From Pectinophora gossypiella (lineage: Eukaryota; Arthropoda; Insecta; Lepidoptera; Gelechiidae), in assembly GCF_024362695.1 (NCBI RefSeq), contig NC_065422.1, forward strand, positions 4,587,534-4,651,533: a DNA stretch of 64,000 bases, written 5' to 3'. Position 1 is the first letter of the stretch. Each line of letters opens with the position of its first letter. Positions 46,401 to 54,939 of the stretch are shown piece by piece. The position numbers and the translations under genes were made by a program. The notes under the pieces are model-generated. The model was not told the origin of the DNA, made no database searches, and saw only the letters and a program-made list of their open reading frames with translations.

Positions 46401-47804
46401 GTAGAACAGCTATCAGAATAGTTCATTTTTTGTACATGTCTCTGTCACACAGTTAAGAGCAATATCAAGTACCCACTTTAGAACCCTGTCACGTTAACAT
46501 ATTTGACATTTAGTGAGACTGACAGTTCAATTTGTCAAATAGTTAATGTGGTATGGTACCAAATTCGTGAATGTACCTTACCTTATTGTCCTGCTGACGT
46601 ACTTACATACCATGCTAGAGTGCAAAAAATATTTTTGCCATTAGCACTTCCCATGTCAGCGTACTAGTTATTCAGAATTATTAATCGTCGACTTAGATTG
46701 AAAACCTCGAGATATTTTAATGAAAAATCACATACTAGTGTGATTTTCTTTATCAAAACCTCGATTTCATTCAATGGGGAGAAAAATCAAGTGTCGCTAC
46801 TGTTGAGTGTTCTTAATGTTGACCGGGGGTTTAAAATGGGCACATCGAAGCAATTCATCTAAGAAAGGAATTGCTATTTAACATTTGTTTGCATTGCGTA
46901 CTTACTTTTATATACGCAAATGTCAAATTGCAATATTGCTTTCTTAGATGAATTGCTTCGATGTGCCCATTTTAACCCCCCCCCCCCCCTCCCAGTTCTC
47001 CAAATTAATTGAGTAAAGAAACATATTGTTTTGGTTATATTTTACATCAAAACTGTTTGCGCAGCGTTTAACTGCAAAATAGTGTATCTTAGAAAGACTT
47101 ATTTTCAATCAAAACTGCCGTTTTCCAACTCATGGCTTTTCTTTTTCGTAACTCATCTTTCAGACGGGATACACTCCACGTTGCTCCACATTTAATAGCA
47201 ATTTATCACAAATTTTAGCTGAACATTATGGAGAACTGTCAAAATTTAGGAACACTCAACAGTTCTGCCGCCTAGATTTGAACTTCTAGTTTTTATCCTC
47301 ATTAGTTTGATTCCGGGTCAAAATTGAGATCACAAATTTGCTTTATTTAAATGAATTAATAAACAAATTAATTAATCAAATCAAATTAATTAATTAATTT
47401 TTATTCTCTTTTTTCTTTATTTTTTACTAAATTTTTCTTTTTTTTATTCTTGACAAAAATGACATTTGAATTTGCGTTTTCCGAGGTTTTCACTGTAAGG
47501 CGACATGATGGATCAAATTATAACATTTTAATGCATTTTACAGGTGGCCAGTGGTAACAAAACAGTGGAGAATTGGGCGATGAAAAGGCTCAGGGTCCAT
47601 TACTACATATTCTCGTACCCAAGCCTTCTCAAGCTGCACGGAGAGCCAACCTTACTCCGTAACTTGGACGTGTTGCTAGGCAACGAGGCGTTACTCCAAT
47701 TGGAACTGAAAACATTGTCCCCAGCGTTCAAAGACGCTAAGAAGAAGAAGTGGTTCGAGGAAGTGATAGACAATTACTTGAAGTTATGGGAGAGTAACAT
47801 GTGA
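40394..47804 (+). CDS. tsl: Torso-like MACPF protein (gene 1), spliced
   Basis: Spliced gene of six coding positions, one of them present as two alternative exons. Exons: 40394-40494, 40928-41152, 41448-41570, 42137-42311, then 44635-44769 (5a) or 45719-45853 (5b), and 47544-47804. The product is about 339 residues with either exon 5. A hydrophobic N-terminus (residues 1-17) is a signal peptide. The MACPF signature is YGSHY at 192-196, followed six residues later by GN where many members have GG. N-glycosylation sequons occur at N48 (NDT), N133 (NSS) and in the last exon (NKT). All junctions are GT-AG. In Drosophila, Torso-like is secreted and acts with the Torso receptor in terminal patterning, and also in growth; the role here is inferred from homology. 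A tandem paralogue follows at 54830-62115. Family assignment is strong; orthology to fly tsl is likely because this copy is the less diverged of the two. Confidence 0.9.
40608..40855 (-). mobile_element. SINE-B in intron 1 of gene 1
   Basis: Minus-strand SINE-B from 'gggttactattgagccgcca' to a partly deleted tRNA-like head ('accacggaggccgtt'). It fills most of the 433-bp intron 1. Confidence 0.75.
40928..41152 (+). CDS. tsl: tsl gene 1 exon 2
   Basis: 225 bp, phase 2 at both ends, acceptor 'tcctcag', donor AG|gtgagg. Encodes residues 34-109, with YGYLSICMRVVPRND, VFREPTVSVFRD and the helix LKQLLQAYFRDFSFE. Exactly the same length as the matching exon of gene 2 (57145-57369) despite strong divergence. 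Confidence 0.9.
41448..41570 (+). CDS. tsl: tsl gene 1 exon 3
   Basis: 123 bp, phase 2 at both ends, acceptor 'ccttccag', donor AG|gtaaga. Encodes residues 109-150, with PWRAFTAGWPTDIM and DHCYVLVRVS. In gene 2 the matching sequence is fused to the next exon. Confidence 0.9.
41750..42050. mobile_element. AT-rich LINE-like tail and FB-3 fragment in intron 3
   Basis: 'tcaattcaatttatttattt' followed by about 200 bp of almost pure A/T resembles an inverted LINE tail. From 41985 an FB-3 fragment ('agggtgttatagacacagta') follows. Confidence 0.45.
42137..42311 (+). CDS. tsl: tsl gene 1 exon 4 (MACPF signature)
   Basis: 175 bp, enters in phase 2 and leaves in phase 0. Acceptor 'aattccag', donor CAG|gtgaga. 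Encodes residues 150-208, including FRETGKLSDLPPNIDVEDVV and the signature YGSHYIASYVTGN. Confidence 0.92.
42345..42625 (+). mobile_element. SINE-A, diverged, in intron 4
   Basis: From 'cttcgtagtctagtggttag' (diverged tRNA-like head) to 'cagtgggatgtatataggtt'. Many substitutions against 6967-7304 mark it as an older copy. Confidence 0.75.
42766..43076. mobile_element. FB-3 dimer in intron 4
   Basis: Two FB-3 units: inner arms 'tcaactcagaatcttggtct' and 'agaccaagattctgagttga' form a hairpin, followed by a second right terminus ending at about 43076. Bases 43077-44119 otherwise hold only a (CA)-rich stretch at 43690-43750 and a SINE-D scrap at 43821-43870. Confidence 0.7.
44120..44500. mobile_element. 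FB-1 in intron 4, upstream of exon 5a
   Basis: Full-length FB-1: left end 'ggtgctaattcctgtaaaca', right end 'gtctgcaggaatcggggcca'. Only about 130 bp separate it from the exon 5a acceptor, so it sits within the splicing neighbourhood of that exon. Confidence 0.8.
44635..44769 (+). CDS. tsl: tsl gene 1 alternative exon 5a
   Basis: 135 bp, 45 codons, phase 0 on both sides, so it can be skipped without shifting the frame. Acceptor 'atgtttgtccag', donor AAG|gtttgg, which is a weak 5' splice site. It encodes VFVFSRGVYSRIKERVKSRG followed by a segment ending FFAEHVGAVK. It is homologous to 5b (about 26 of 45 residues identical by eye) and visibly richer in G and C. No stop or frameshift. Either 5a or 5b can join exon 4 to exon 6. 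It lies immediately after the MACPF signature, in the region of the second helix cluster of MACPF folds (inference). Confidence 0.85.
44894..45055. mobile_element. FB-2 between exons 5a and 5b
   Basis: A self-complementary element with a G-run start and C-run end and arms 'cacattgaagcaattcatct' and 'ggtgaattgcttcaatgtgg'. A second FB-2 copy (46825-46989) lies in the intron after exon 5b. Confidence 0.8.
45719..45853 (+). CDS. tsl: tsl gene 1 alternative exon 5b
   Basis: 135 bp, 45 codons, phase 0 on both sides. Acceptor 'gctctcactacag' is pyrimidine-rich, and the donor AAG|gtaaac is closer to consensus than that of 5a. It encodes VFVFSRTAYSIIKERLKSKG and ends WQAKHIGQIK. The shared opening VFVFSR, identical length and identical phase show it arose by tandem exon duplication with 5a. 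Divergence is concentrated in the second half. It is an intact coding exon by every visible criterion. Confidence 0.88.
46135..46340. mobile_element. FB-3 copy in intron after 5b
   Basis: 'gttagtgacatcgtaactaa' to 'gttacgatgtcactaacacc', with a (TA)n run of about 25 bp in the loop (46236-46262). R-3 text follows at 46451-46562. Confidence 0.75.
46825..46989. mobile_element. FB-2, best-preserved copy, after exon 5b
   Basis: Nearly perfect inverted arms: 'gcacatcgaagcaattcatc' and 'gatgaattgcttcgatgtgc', bounded by G5 and C11 runs, with a short loop. It is the least mutated FB-2 of the window and so probably the youngest. Confidence 0.85.
47544..47804 (+). CDS. tsl: tsl gene 1 exon 6 (last)
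   Basis: 86 codons plus TGA, acceptor 'catttta cag', phase 0. It begins VASGNKTVENWA and ends NYLKLWESNM. About 46 of 86 residues match the last exon of gene 2 by eye (VASGNKT, PSLL, LLKT-like and FKD motifs shared). Residues 254-339. Confidence 0.93.
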   Translation: MASGNKTVENWAMKRLRVHYYIFSYPSLLKLHGEPTLLRNLDVLLGNEALLQLELKTLSPAFKDAKKKKWFEEVIDNYLKLWESNM

Positions 47805-48115
47805 TGAGTATTTTAGACGAATTTATTTGATTATTAAAAAGTTATTAATTTCCGTGAAATTGTGAGGTAGTATTATAAAAAAAAAACATATTTTTACATT
47901 AACAATGGTTAAACAGAAAGCTCGGAGAGGTGTGGGTAATTTGGTCATCTTGCGATGGATGTACCTTGGATTACCCCAATTGCAATATACCATATACGCT
48001 TGAGCTTATGGCGTGTTATGACAGGGTAGCTCAAAAATGAAAGAGTTAGAAACGCCGACATTTCGGCCGATTCGATTGTTTAAATCTATTAATTTGTAAT
48101 GGTGCTAATTTTCCA

Positions 48116-48121
48116 AATAAA
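48116..48121 (+). promoter_or_regulatory. tsl: Candidate poly(A) signal of gene 1
   Basis: AATAAA about 310 bp after the stop codon. It is the first canonical hexamer downstream on this strand that I noticed; use is inferred. Confidence 0.4.
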
Positions 48122-49014
48122 ATATTAAGTTGACAGAAATAAACATGGTCGCGATTTTACGGAAGTTATGCTAGAGTCGCCATTTTGAAATTCCATAGTT
48201 TCTTTTAGAATATATTTATATTTAGATAATTTGGAAACTATCAACTGAATCTAAGGTGCTATAAACATACAGCCTTGTTGAAAATGACTTTTATCTTATC
48301 GTTTATAGTTTAATATGCATTTATTTTGACGTATGGAAAATTCATGCATGTTTAAAGATAGTGTAAGTACAAAATCGATCACTTTTTATACATAATGTTA
48401 TGATTGGTTTAATTAAATAGAAGTATTGTATCTTCGTATAAATTCAGGCAGAAAAATACGCCTTAGATAGGAACAAAATGTGATCAACTACGAAAAATAG
48501 TGAATACAATCTACTTATTGCTAATTTTAAGTTATAGAAAATATATTTTTACAAAATTATTCTATGATATGTATTATGTAGATTATATTTATACAATTTA
48601 AATGGAAGTGCCTTGAAAGGGTAGCTCAAATAGAATATGAATGTTTATTTATTTTCAGTTTGAAAAGTTTACAACGCCATCTCTGGGCGGTTTGTGGAAT
48701 TTTCTCAACTTATAGATCATTCAGTATTGTGCAATAACAATATAATTTACGTGTCTATGTACAACGTAATGCGGGATCAAACTTGAACTTGAGAATGCAT
48801 TTACAATTAATAATAAATAAGTATTAGATAAATGATGTAAATATTTTCTAGAAAGTAAATCCATAAAAGCTGAAAATAAAACTGTTTTATGACTATACGT
48901 GAGTTTCATTTACAGCGCCATCTAGTGTGTGTTTATTGTATTGTATTGAAACAATATCTTACTTATTATTACAATTACTTTTGTAAAAAAATATGATTAT
49001 ATTTTAGTTATATA
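48122..49014. other. Intergenic, nothing recognised
   Basis: AT-rich sequence between the two tsl-family genes. No open frame of note, no repeat family match and no RNA gene seen. Confidence 0.6.
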
Positions 49015-49310
49015 CTTATAACTGGCAATCTCCGTCCTTTTCCCTTTCGGCGGATAAGAAAATGACAGGCATAACTTAAAATCAAATTAGGCCGAAATAC
49101 TATCTTCCTTGTATGTGAATTGCATTTGTATATTCTATTTAATCACGTAGAGTTATTTTAGTAAGATAATTCCGTGCTTCAGAGCGTTAAGCCGGCTATT
49201 GGCCGTGAAAACACCTCCACCAACCCGCAGTGTGGTGGAGTATGCTCCATACCACCTCCGGTTGAGTAAGGGGAGGCCTGTGCCCAGCAGTGGGAGACAT
49301 ATATAGATTG
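49015..49310. mobile_element. FB-1 arm and SINE-A tail fragments
   Basis: 49015-49085 holds an FB-1 right arm ('cggcggataagaaaatgaca'). 49170-49310 is a truncated plus-strand SINE-A tail ('tggtggagtatgctccatac' onward). Bases 49311-49649 hold nothing recognised. Confidence 0.65.
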
Positions 49311-49649
49311 TTTCTGTTCATTATTTTAGGCTGGAGCATATTATTTTAAGTAGTGAACGCCGGGGAGTCCTTTCTGGTGAAAAATTAAGATGCGTGACAC
49401 GTGACCAAACAACTTTAATATCACGGAATTCTAAACATCGCTTATCGTTTTATATGGGTCAGTGACTGAATCATAGCATAGACTATTTGTTAGATCTGAT
49501 AGAGAGTCATTCAACCTGTAAAAGAAATTTGCACAAACGTGAATTGGGTAAACAGTGATAAAAGACTAATCTTAGGTAGTTCTACCTATATTTTTACTCT
49601 GTGTAGCTGAACTAAAAATAACATCGCGTCACGCTGGTGTCGCGTCGTG

Positions 49650-50042
49650 GTGCTGATTCCAATACACACCATTTAATTTTATTTTAAATACTTAACTATT
49701 TTTTTAACAATTTTTTTTTTAAGTTATATCTGTCATTTTCTTATCCGCTGAAAAAGAAAGGGACGCATAATCGACGGGCATAAAATTTATGAAACACACG
49801 TCAATTTTAGGCAGAATGTTAAAAAGCCCTTCCAAAATTTTATACCGGCCTATAACCCGAAAGAATTAAGTTGACAGCACACGTCAAACGGATTGCATAT
49901 GAGCGAGATGACTATTTTATTCCCCGGGTTATTCATTCATTTTAAAATTAACAATTGTCAATCATCCGTCCCTTTCCTTTTCGGCGGATAAGAAAATGAC
50001 AGGTATGACATAAAATTAGAAGGTGTCGGCAAGAATCGGGGC
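49650..50042. mobile_element. FB-1 copy
   Basis: Left end 'gtgctgattccaatacacac', right end 'gtgtcggcaagaatcggggc', with paired inner arms 'tcattttcttatccgctg' and 'cggcggataagaaaatga'. Confidence 0.75.
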
Positions 50043-50252
50043 TATATATACAGCCTAAGATATATAGATAGAATCCAAACATACATAGTATGTGTGTATG
50101 TAACTATTGTAACTACACTAGATGGTGCAGATACACTTACTAAGGGACTTTCCAGGTTCCGCTCCATTAAAATAATATGTAATTTAACGGGATAATTACT
50201 TATTTTCTATTATATACTTAACCAAAAATATAATGTAATAACAGAAGCATAT

Positions 50253-50735
50253 ACAGGGTGTTAGTGACATCGTAACGAAAACTTTGAGGGATGATTCAGG
50301 CCATGATTCTGAGTTGAAATCAAGTGGAATTTTCCGTCGCAAAAGTATGGAACGGAAAATAATTTAAATAAGCTCTAAAATTTTCATGACTTCTCCGACA
50401 GGAAATTCCACTTGATATCGACTCAGAATCATGGTCTGAATCATCCCCTTCAGTATTCGTTACAGTGTCACTAACACCCATATCTACTTGTATGGCTACT
50501 GTATGTACTTGTATGGGGTGTAAGTGACATCGTGACGAGTACTGAGAGGGATGATTCAGCTGATTATTCTGAGTTAATATCAAGTGGAATTTTCCATCGC
50601 AAAAGTATAGAATTGAAAATAATTTAAAAAAACTAAAAAAATAACATGAATTTTGCGACGGAAAATTCCACTTAATATTAACTCAGAATCATGGTCTGAA
50701 TCATCCCTCTGAGTATTCGTTACGATGTCACTAAC
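50253..50735. mobile_element. FB-3 dimer
   Basis: Starts 'acagggtgttagtgacatcg' and ends 'cgatgtcactaacaccc', with an internal terminus at about 50470-50530. Two full hairpin units in tandem. Confidence 0.8.
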
Positions 50736-50742
50736 ACCCGTT

Positions 50743-50960
50743 ATAAAAATAATTGTTGCTTGATATTTGGATGAGATATGGTATAGAATTATGTTGCTAC
50801 TTATCTCTTTTGATCTTTTATTTTGATCAGAACAACAATGGGTGGAAGATGTGTTGTAGCTGAGTGTAATAAAAATGGGCATTAATTACACCCTAAAAAC
50901 AAAGATAAAAGATGCATATGTCTGTTATCCATGAAAGTAGCAGAAGGTTAAACGATTTAA
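50743..50960 (+). mobile_element. R-8 element with THAP-like start
   Basis: A frame starting at 50838 reads MGGRCVVAECNKNGH then stop. This is the length and pattern (Met-Gly-Gly-Arg, C-X4-C) seen at the start of THAP zinc fingers, which occur in P-element-type transposases. The rest of the domain is missing. Copies at 31730-31990 and 38100-38275 are more decayed. Confidence 0.4.
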
Positions 50961-51229
50961 TTTAGTTAATTGTTACTTTACAATAAATCATTTTTTAGAT
51001 AATATTAATACACCTCTAATTTATTAAACCTCTTTTTTATCCCTGCAACTCTGCAGTTCACAAACTATTCTAAAGCAAGCTCGAGATAACGGTTAATTCA
51101 CACTTGGGTCGTAGGGTTATCTGGTAACACGCGGGCGTATGGATCGAACCTTGATTTTATTGTACGTATAAACTATAAAAAATGTGTATCTATTCGTGCG
51201 TAAGGAGACAAAGTTTAATATAGGCGCAA

Positions 51230-51310
51230 TGCCCGGGATTTACCAGATCTGGGAGCACGGGAATGCCTAAAGCGAAGCGCGCCAAGGCGAGCAAAGCGAA
51301 GCGTAAGGGC
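51230..51310. repeat. GCGAAGCG-rich patch
   Basis: 'gcgaagcg', 'gcgagcaaagcgaagcg' and related 8-mers recur within about 50 bp, making a GC-rich island in AT-rich sequence. No coding meaning is seen. Confidence 0.4.
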
Positions 51311-51473
51311 AGAGCATGATATAAGAACACCAGGTATGCTCAATCCTATGACAAGCCGCCATTGCTAGCCTGTCTCGAACTGTAATCAGTTATCGAATTT
51401 AAATAATCAAATTCATAATAATATTAAAATGCATCATATCGATTTTATTTTTACTCGAGTGAGTACTGGGCAC

Positions 51474-51640
51474 GTTGTCCATTTATGGGTATTTTGCCCC
51501 ATAGGTATTCATATAACTATGAAACATTCTATTCACATATTCTAACATCGTGGGTTTTTTACCCTATATATAGACAGCTATGGGCATGTTGCCCATTTGT
51601 GGGTATTTTGCCCCATAGGTATTCATATAAATATGACACA
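51474..51640. repeat. Two-copy tandem repeat (about 115 bp)
   Basis: 'gggtattttgccccataggt' followed by 'attcatataa' occurs at 51487 and again at about 51601. Bases 51641-52109 hold nothing else I can support. Confidence 0.65.
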
Positions 51641-52109
51641 TTTCAGTTTTCGAATGTGATTCAGAATTCAGATAATTCGTGACCTTACATGATTATGTAT
51701 GGTTCACGACATAGCCCTTTGATGACGTAAGTGTTACTATTACATTGGTATCTCCAACATTCCAAGGACGAAAATTTTAATATTGAAAATTAAGTCAATT
51801 ACTAATGCATTTAATCTAATACTTGTCACATGTATAAAAGTCATTAAAACTGTAAGTAAATCTTTTACTAAAAGTTCAAAATTTCCTTGCAAAGTAAATA
51901 TAAAAACATTGGTCGTGGGTATTTTTTTTTTACAAAATGGCAACGCGTGGTGGGATGACGTCAGCTGGGCTAACCTTGAAATGCTAGGTGTCAGTTTTGA
52001 GCATACCTGGTCTTCTTATACCATGACACTACCTATCTTTCCTCAAAACGTTTCGTCGATTTTTTGAACCCTCATAACTCTGGTTTGGATTATACCAGAT
52101 AAACCAAAC

Positions 52110-52268
52110 GTTAAAGAACTAGGGCGACGTCTGCGAGATCGTGGGCGCGACCCCCGCTCCGGATCATACCTGGTGCAGCACATCTCGCTGGCCATCCAAC
52201 GCGGCAACGCGGCCAGGGTGATGGGTACATTTGAGCCGGGTATGCTCCGAGGCGGGCTAATTGACTAA
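52110..52268 (+). pseudogene. Transposable-element ORF fragment, family uncertain
   Basis: A frame without upstream start encodes VKELGRRLRDRGRDPRSGSY, then QHISLAIQRGNAARVMGT, and a stop at 52266. The GC-rich, CpG-rich codon use differs sharply from the AT-rich flanks, and 'L.QRISLA.QRGNAA' type text is familiar to me from lepidopteran transposon proteins. I cannot name the family. Truncated at the 5' side. Bases 52269-52879 hold nothing else. Confidence 0.45.
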
Positions 52269-52975
52269 TTTTAAGTATAATTAATATCTAGTTTTTAAGC
52301 TTTAGTGACATTGTAATTCTCAGTGGACTTATGATAGATATAAAGTTTGAAACTCACAGCTATTATGCGTTAGACTTTATTGATATTCGAAACACCCCGA
52401 TTTTGACACTCACTGACTGACTCACTCACTAACGATCATCAAATAAGATACTTCCAGATGTCTTAGAAAGCTGAAATTTGGGATGTATGCTAGTATCAGT
52501 ACAAAATCAAGAAGAAAATTATAAAACTTATAATTTCATAATTTATCTTTGACCTACGAAACTACCCAATTGGGAATATTGTCGTGACCTTATGTTAAAA
52601 TGAATAATATTAATGTCACTTTTAGATATAATATAGGTATATGATAGTAATAAACTGACGTATTTTAATATATTTCCTAATAAAAAAAAATCATTAAATT
52701 TTATCTACTTGCGACTGCGACTGATAAATCAATCCTCTAATTCGATCTACATACAATAGTTAATTAATATAAAGCTATTAATATACTAACCGCCCACTTA
52801 GATGACCTACTATGCTCGTTTCTAATAGATTATTTAATTTAAAACAAAAATAAAATAATATATTCTACTGTTCTACTCATGTCATGTGTATTTGGGAAAC
52901 TTCAGGATGTTTTCGCCTCAAAAATTCCGCAATGCCTAAAAACCAAGGTATTTAACCAATGTGTGTTGCCCATAC

Positions 52976-53164
52976 AAACGAAACAAACACGCCATCAAAC
53001 CGACAACAATCCACCAGTTGGAGACTTCTCCTGCAGAGAGTGCGGTAGAGTTTGCCGCTCTAGGATTGGCTTGCACAACCATGAAAGAAAGTGCATTTCT
53101 TCGGGGCAATGACGTCATAAATCGTCTGAAACAGACGTATAAGGCCAATGATGATGATGATGTA
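52976..53164 (+). pseudogene. Non-LTR retrotransposon 3' end with zinc finger
   Basis: 189 bp inserted in the RTE remnant, flanked by the direct repeat GCCCATAC (52968-52975 and 53165-53172). It encodes GDFSCRECGRVCRSRIGLHN and HERKC, a C2HC-type knuckle found at the C-terminus of many insect non-LTR elements, then a stop. It ends in a GATGATGATGATG tail. 5'-truncated. Confidence 0.8.
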
Positions 53165-53271
53165 GCCCATACTAACTTGTGGCGCCGAAAAATGGCCGCT
53201 CACGAAAGAGTACATTTATAAAATTACAGTGGCACAACGGGCTATGGAGCGTGGCATGTTAAGCATCCACC

Positions 53272-53437
53272 AGAGGCCTGTTTAATAAAACTTACAATTG
53301 TAAATTACAATGACAATTTGATGTTCATTAGGTATCTAATATGAAACTGCAAAATATTCGTGATCGCACACTCCGCAATGTACATCAAATTGTCATTGTA
53401 ATTTACAATTGTAAGTATTACTAAACAGGCCCCTGGT
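53272..53437. mobile_element. FB-5 inside the RTE remnant
   Basis: Ends 'ggcctgtttaataaaactta' and 'taagtattactaaacaggcc'; long inner arms 'caattgtaaattacaatgac' and the inverse. Removing it rejoins RTE coding text on both sides. Confidence 0.85.
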
Positions 53438-53704
53438 AGATCGTATACCAAACGTCGAAATTCGCACTAAAGTCGAAGATGTAGGTATACGAATCGCAGG
53501 CTTAAGTGGAGATGGGCAGGGCACTTGGCAAGACGGGAAGACAACAGATGGACTAAGGCTGTTACTGAATGGTGGCCAAGGGATGGTATGCAGACCAACA
53601 GCCTGGTGGTCGGATGACATTGTGAGGTATGCCGGAAAGCAATGGATGACACTTGCACAGGACCGGAAAGGATGGCGTCAAACAGCAACTTCGGTCTTTA
53701 TTTT

Positions 53705-53890
53705 GACTTTTGGCTGATATGCCGCAGATGGCATTAACTATACTTGGCCGGATAATAGGGAGCGTCGAGGCCTGACGGTGCCCAGGTGCGCGAACCTCGG
53801 CAATATTTGAAGGAATCCATCGACTAATGAGCCGATAGCGATAAGCGCTGAATGAGGGAAAACGTCGACCACGCCGGCGGGGTCTACTGA
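53705..53890. mobile_element. R-1 retroposon, diverged long copy
   Basis: 'gccgcagatggcattaacta' and then 'gcgataagcgctgaatgagg' and 'cgtcgaccacgccgg' match 10405-10660 with gaps. Bases 53891-54829 otherwise hold only an FB-1 scrap (54160-54233) and a short repeat (54345-54410). Confidence 0.55.
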
Positions 53891-54829
53891 TTCGATTAAA
53901 ATGGATATGAATAAACGAATAAATAATATCTAAATCGTAATTGTATACACATTGTAATAATTTTGCACAAATTTATCTTTGCTTAGGATATCCTGCATAC
54001 GACGAAGTTATGTACGATACGTTAACCCTAAAAAATAATTGAATTAAATGTGTCTGTACGTAATTGTCCTTATGGCGTCACTTATAATACTTACATATCT
54101 TATTTTAGCTTATATATATTATATACTGGGCTGGGAGTGATTAAAAAAAATTATGATTTCGTTTTCGACGGATAATACAACGACAGGTATAACCTTAAAA
54201 TAAAATTAGGAGGTGTCTGCAGGAATCGGGGCTATTATTAAAGTAAAAATACAACTAAGTATTATGTGGATATCTCATAACTCCGCGAGAGAAAAGAAGA
54301 TTATGGCTGGGGAGAGTTATATACATGAGCTCACGACTATGGCGTAGTCCCAGGTACATCCATAACAAGATGAACTAAGTACCAACACCTCATCGAGCTT
54401 TCTGTTCAACTTTTTTCTGTAGGAATTAGTGTGAGAGTTAATGTAGCAAGTTAAGGTAATCCCACTTCGGCGCTTGCGAGAGCATTGTATAAATTGGTAA
54501 AGATCTGAAAGACTGGTCGCAGACTATCCGTATTAAGCTCTAACTCAATGTGAGCTATGAGGGTGGCATATTCCGTACAGAAAAAACCCTCCTAAAAATT
54601 TTAGATTAAAAAAAAATTAATGTAACAAGTTATTTATAACAAGCCTGACAAATGATGATAAGACGAACCCAGATGGGACATTAGTCTCCGATATGACGGC
54701 CCTAATCTTAGGTCAAGTTCGTCGCGTGTTTACGTATGTACATTAGCAAAATGTTAAAAAATATCAGTATAGACCGTGCCGTCATACGATATACTATATA
54801 CATACGGAGTACATGGATCATTTGGGAAA

Positions 54830-54939
54830 ATGTTTCTGTCTTGTTTCCTAGTGTTTTTACTCTGTGGCCTGTGTTCTAGTGATCAAGGTGATTTAGGATA
54901 TGGACTAAGGATTGGACACGCTATCGATGTGTTTGCGAA
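54830..54939 (+). CDS. Gene 2 exon 1 (signal peptide)
   Basis: The ATG at 54830 is chosen because an upstream ATG at 54813 runs into a stop after 12 codons in another frame. Encodes the signal peptide then LGYGLRIGHAIDVFA, matching LGVGKAINIFM of gene 1. Donor AA|gtacgt keeps phase 2 as in gene 1. A TATA-like 'actatatacata' lies about 30 bp upstream of the ATG. Confidence 0.85.

Larger units (their letters stand above)
52880..53690 (+). pseudogene. RTE-type retrotransposon remnant with two insertions
   Basis: Pieces in order: 52897-52970 encodes KLQDVFASKIPQCLKTKVFN then QCVLP; 53165-53271 encodes PILTCGAEKWPLTKEYIYKL and, after a frameshift, AQRAMERGML; 53438-53690 encodes VDRIPNVEIRTKVEDVGIRI, then KWRWAGHLARREDNRWTKAV. 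Together these are the C-terminal third of an RTE endonuclease/reverse transcriptase. It is interrupted by a zinc-finger-bearing retrotransposon tail (52976-53164) and by FB-5 (53272-53437). It contains frameshifts and is not functional. Confidence 0.85.
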
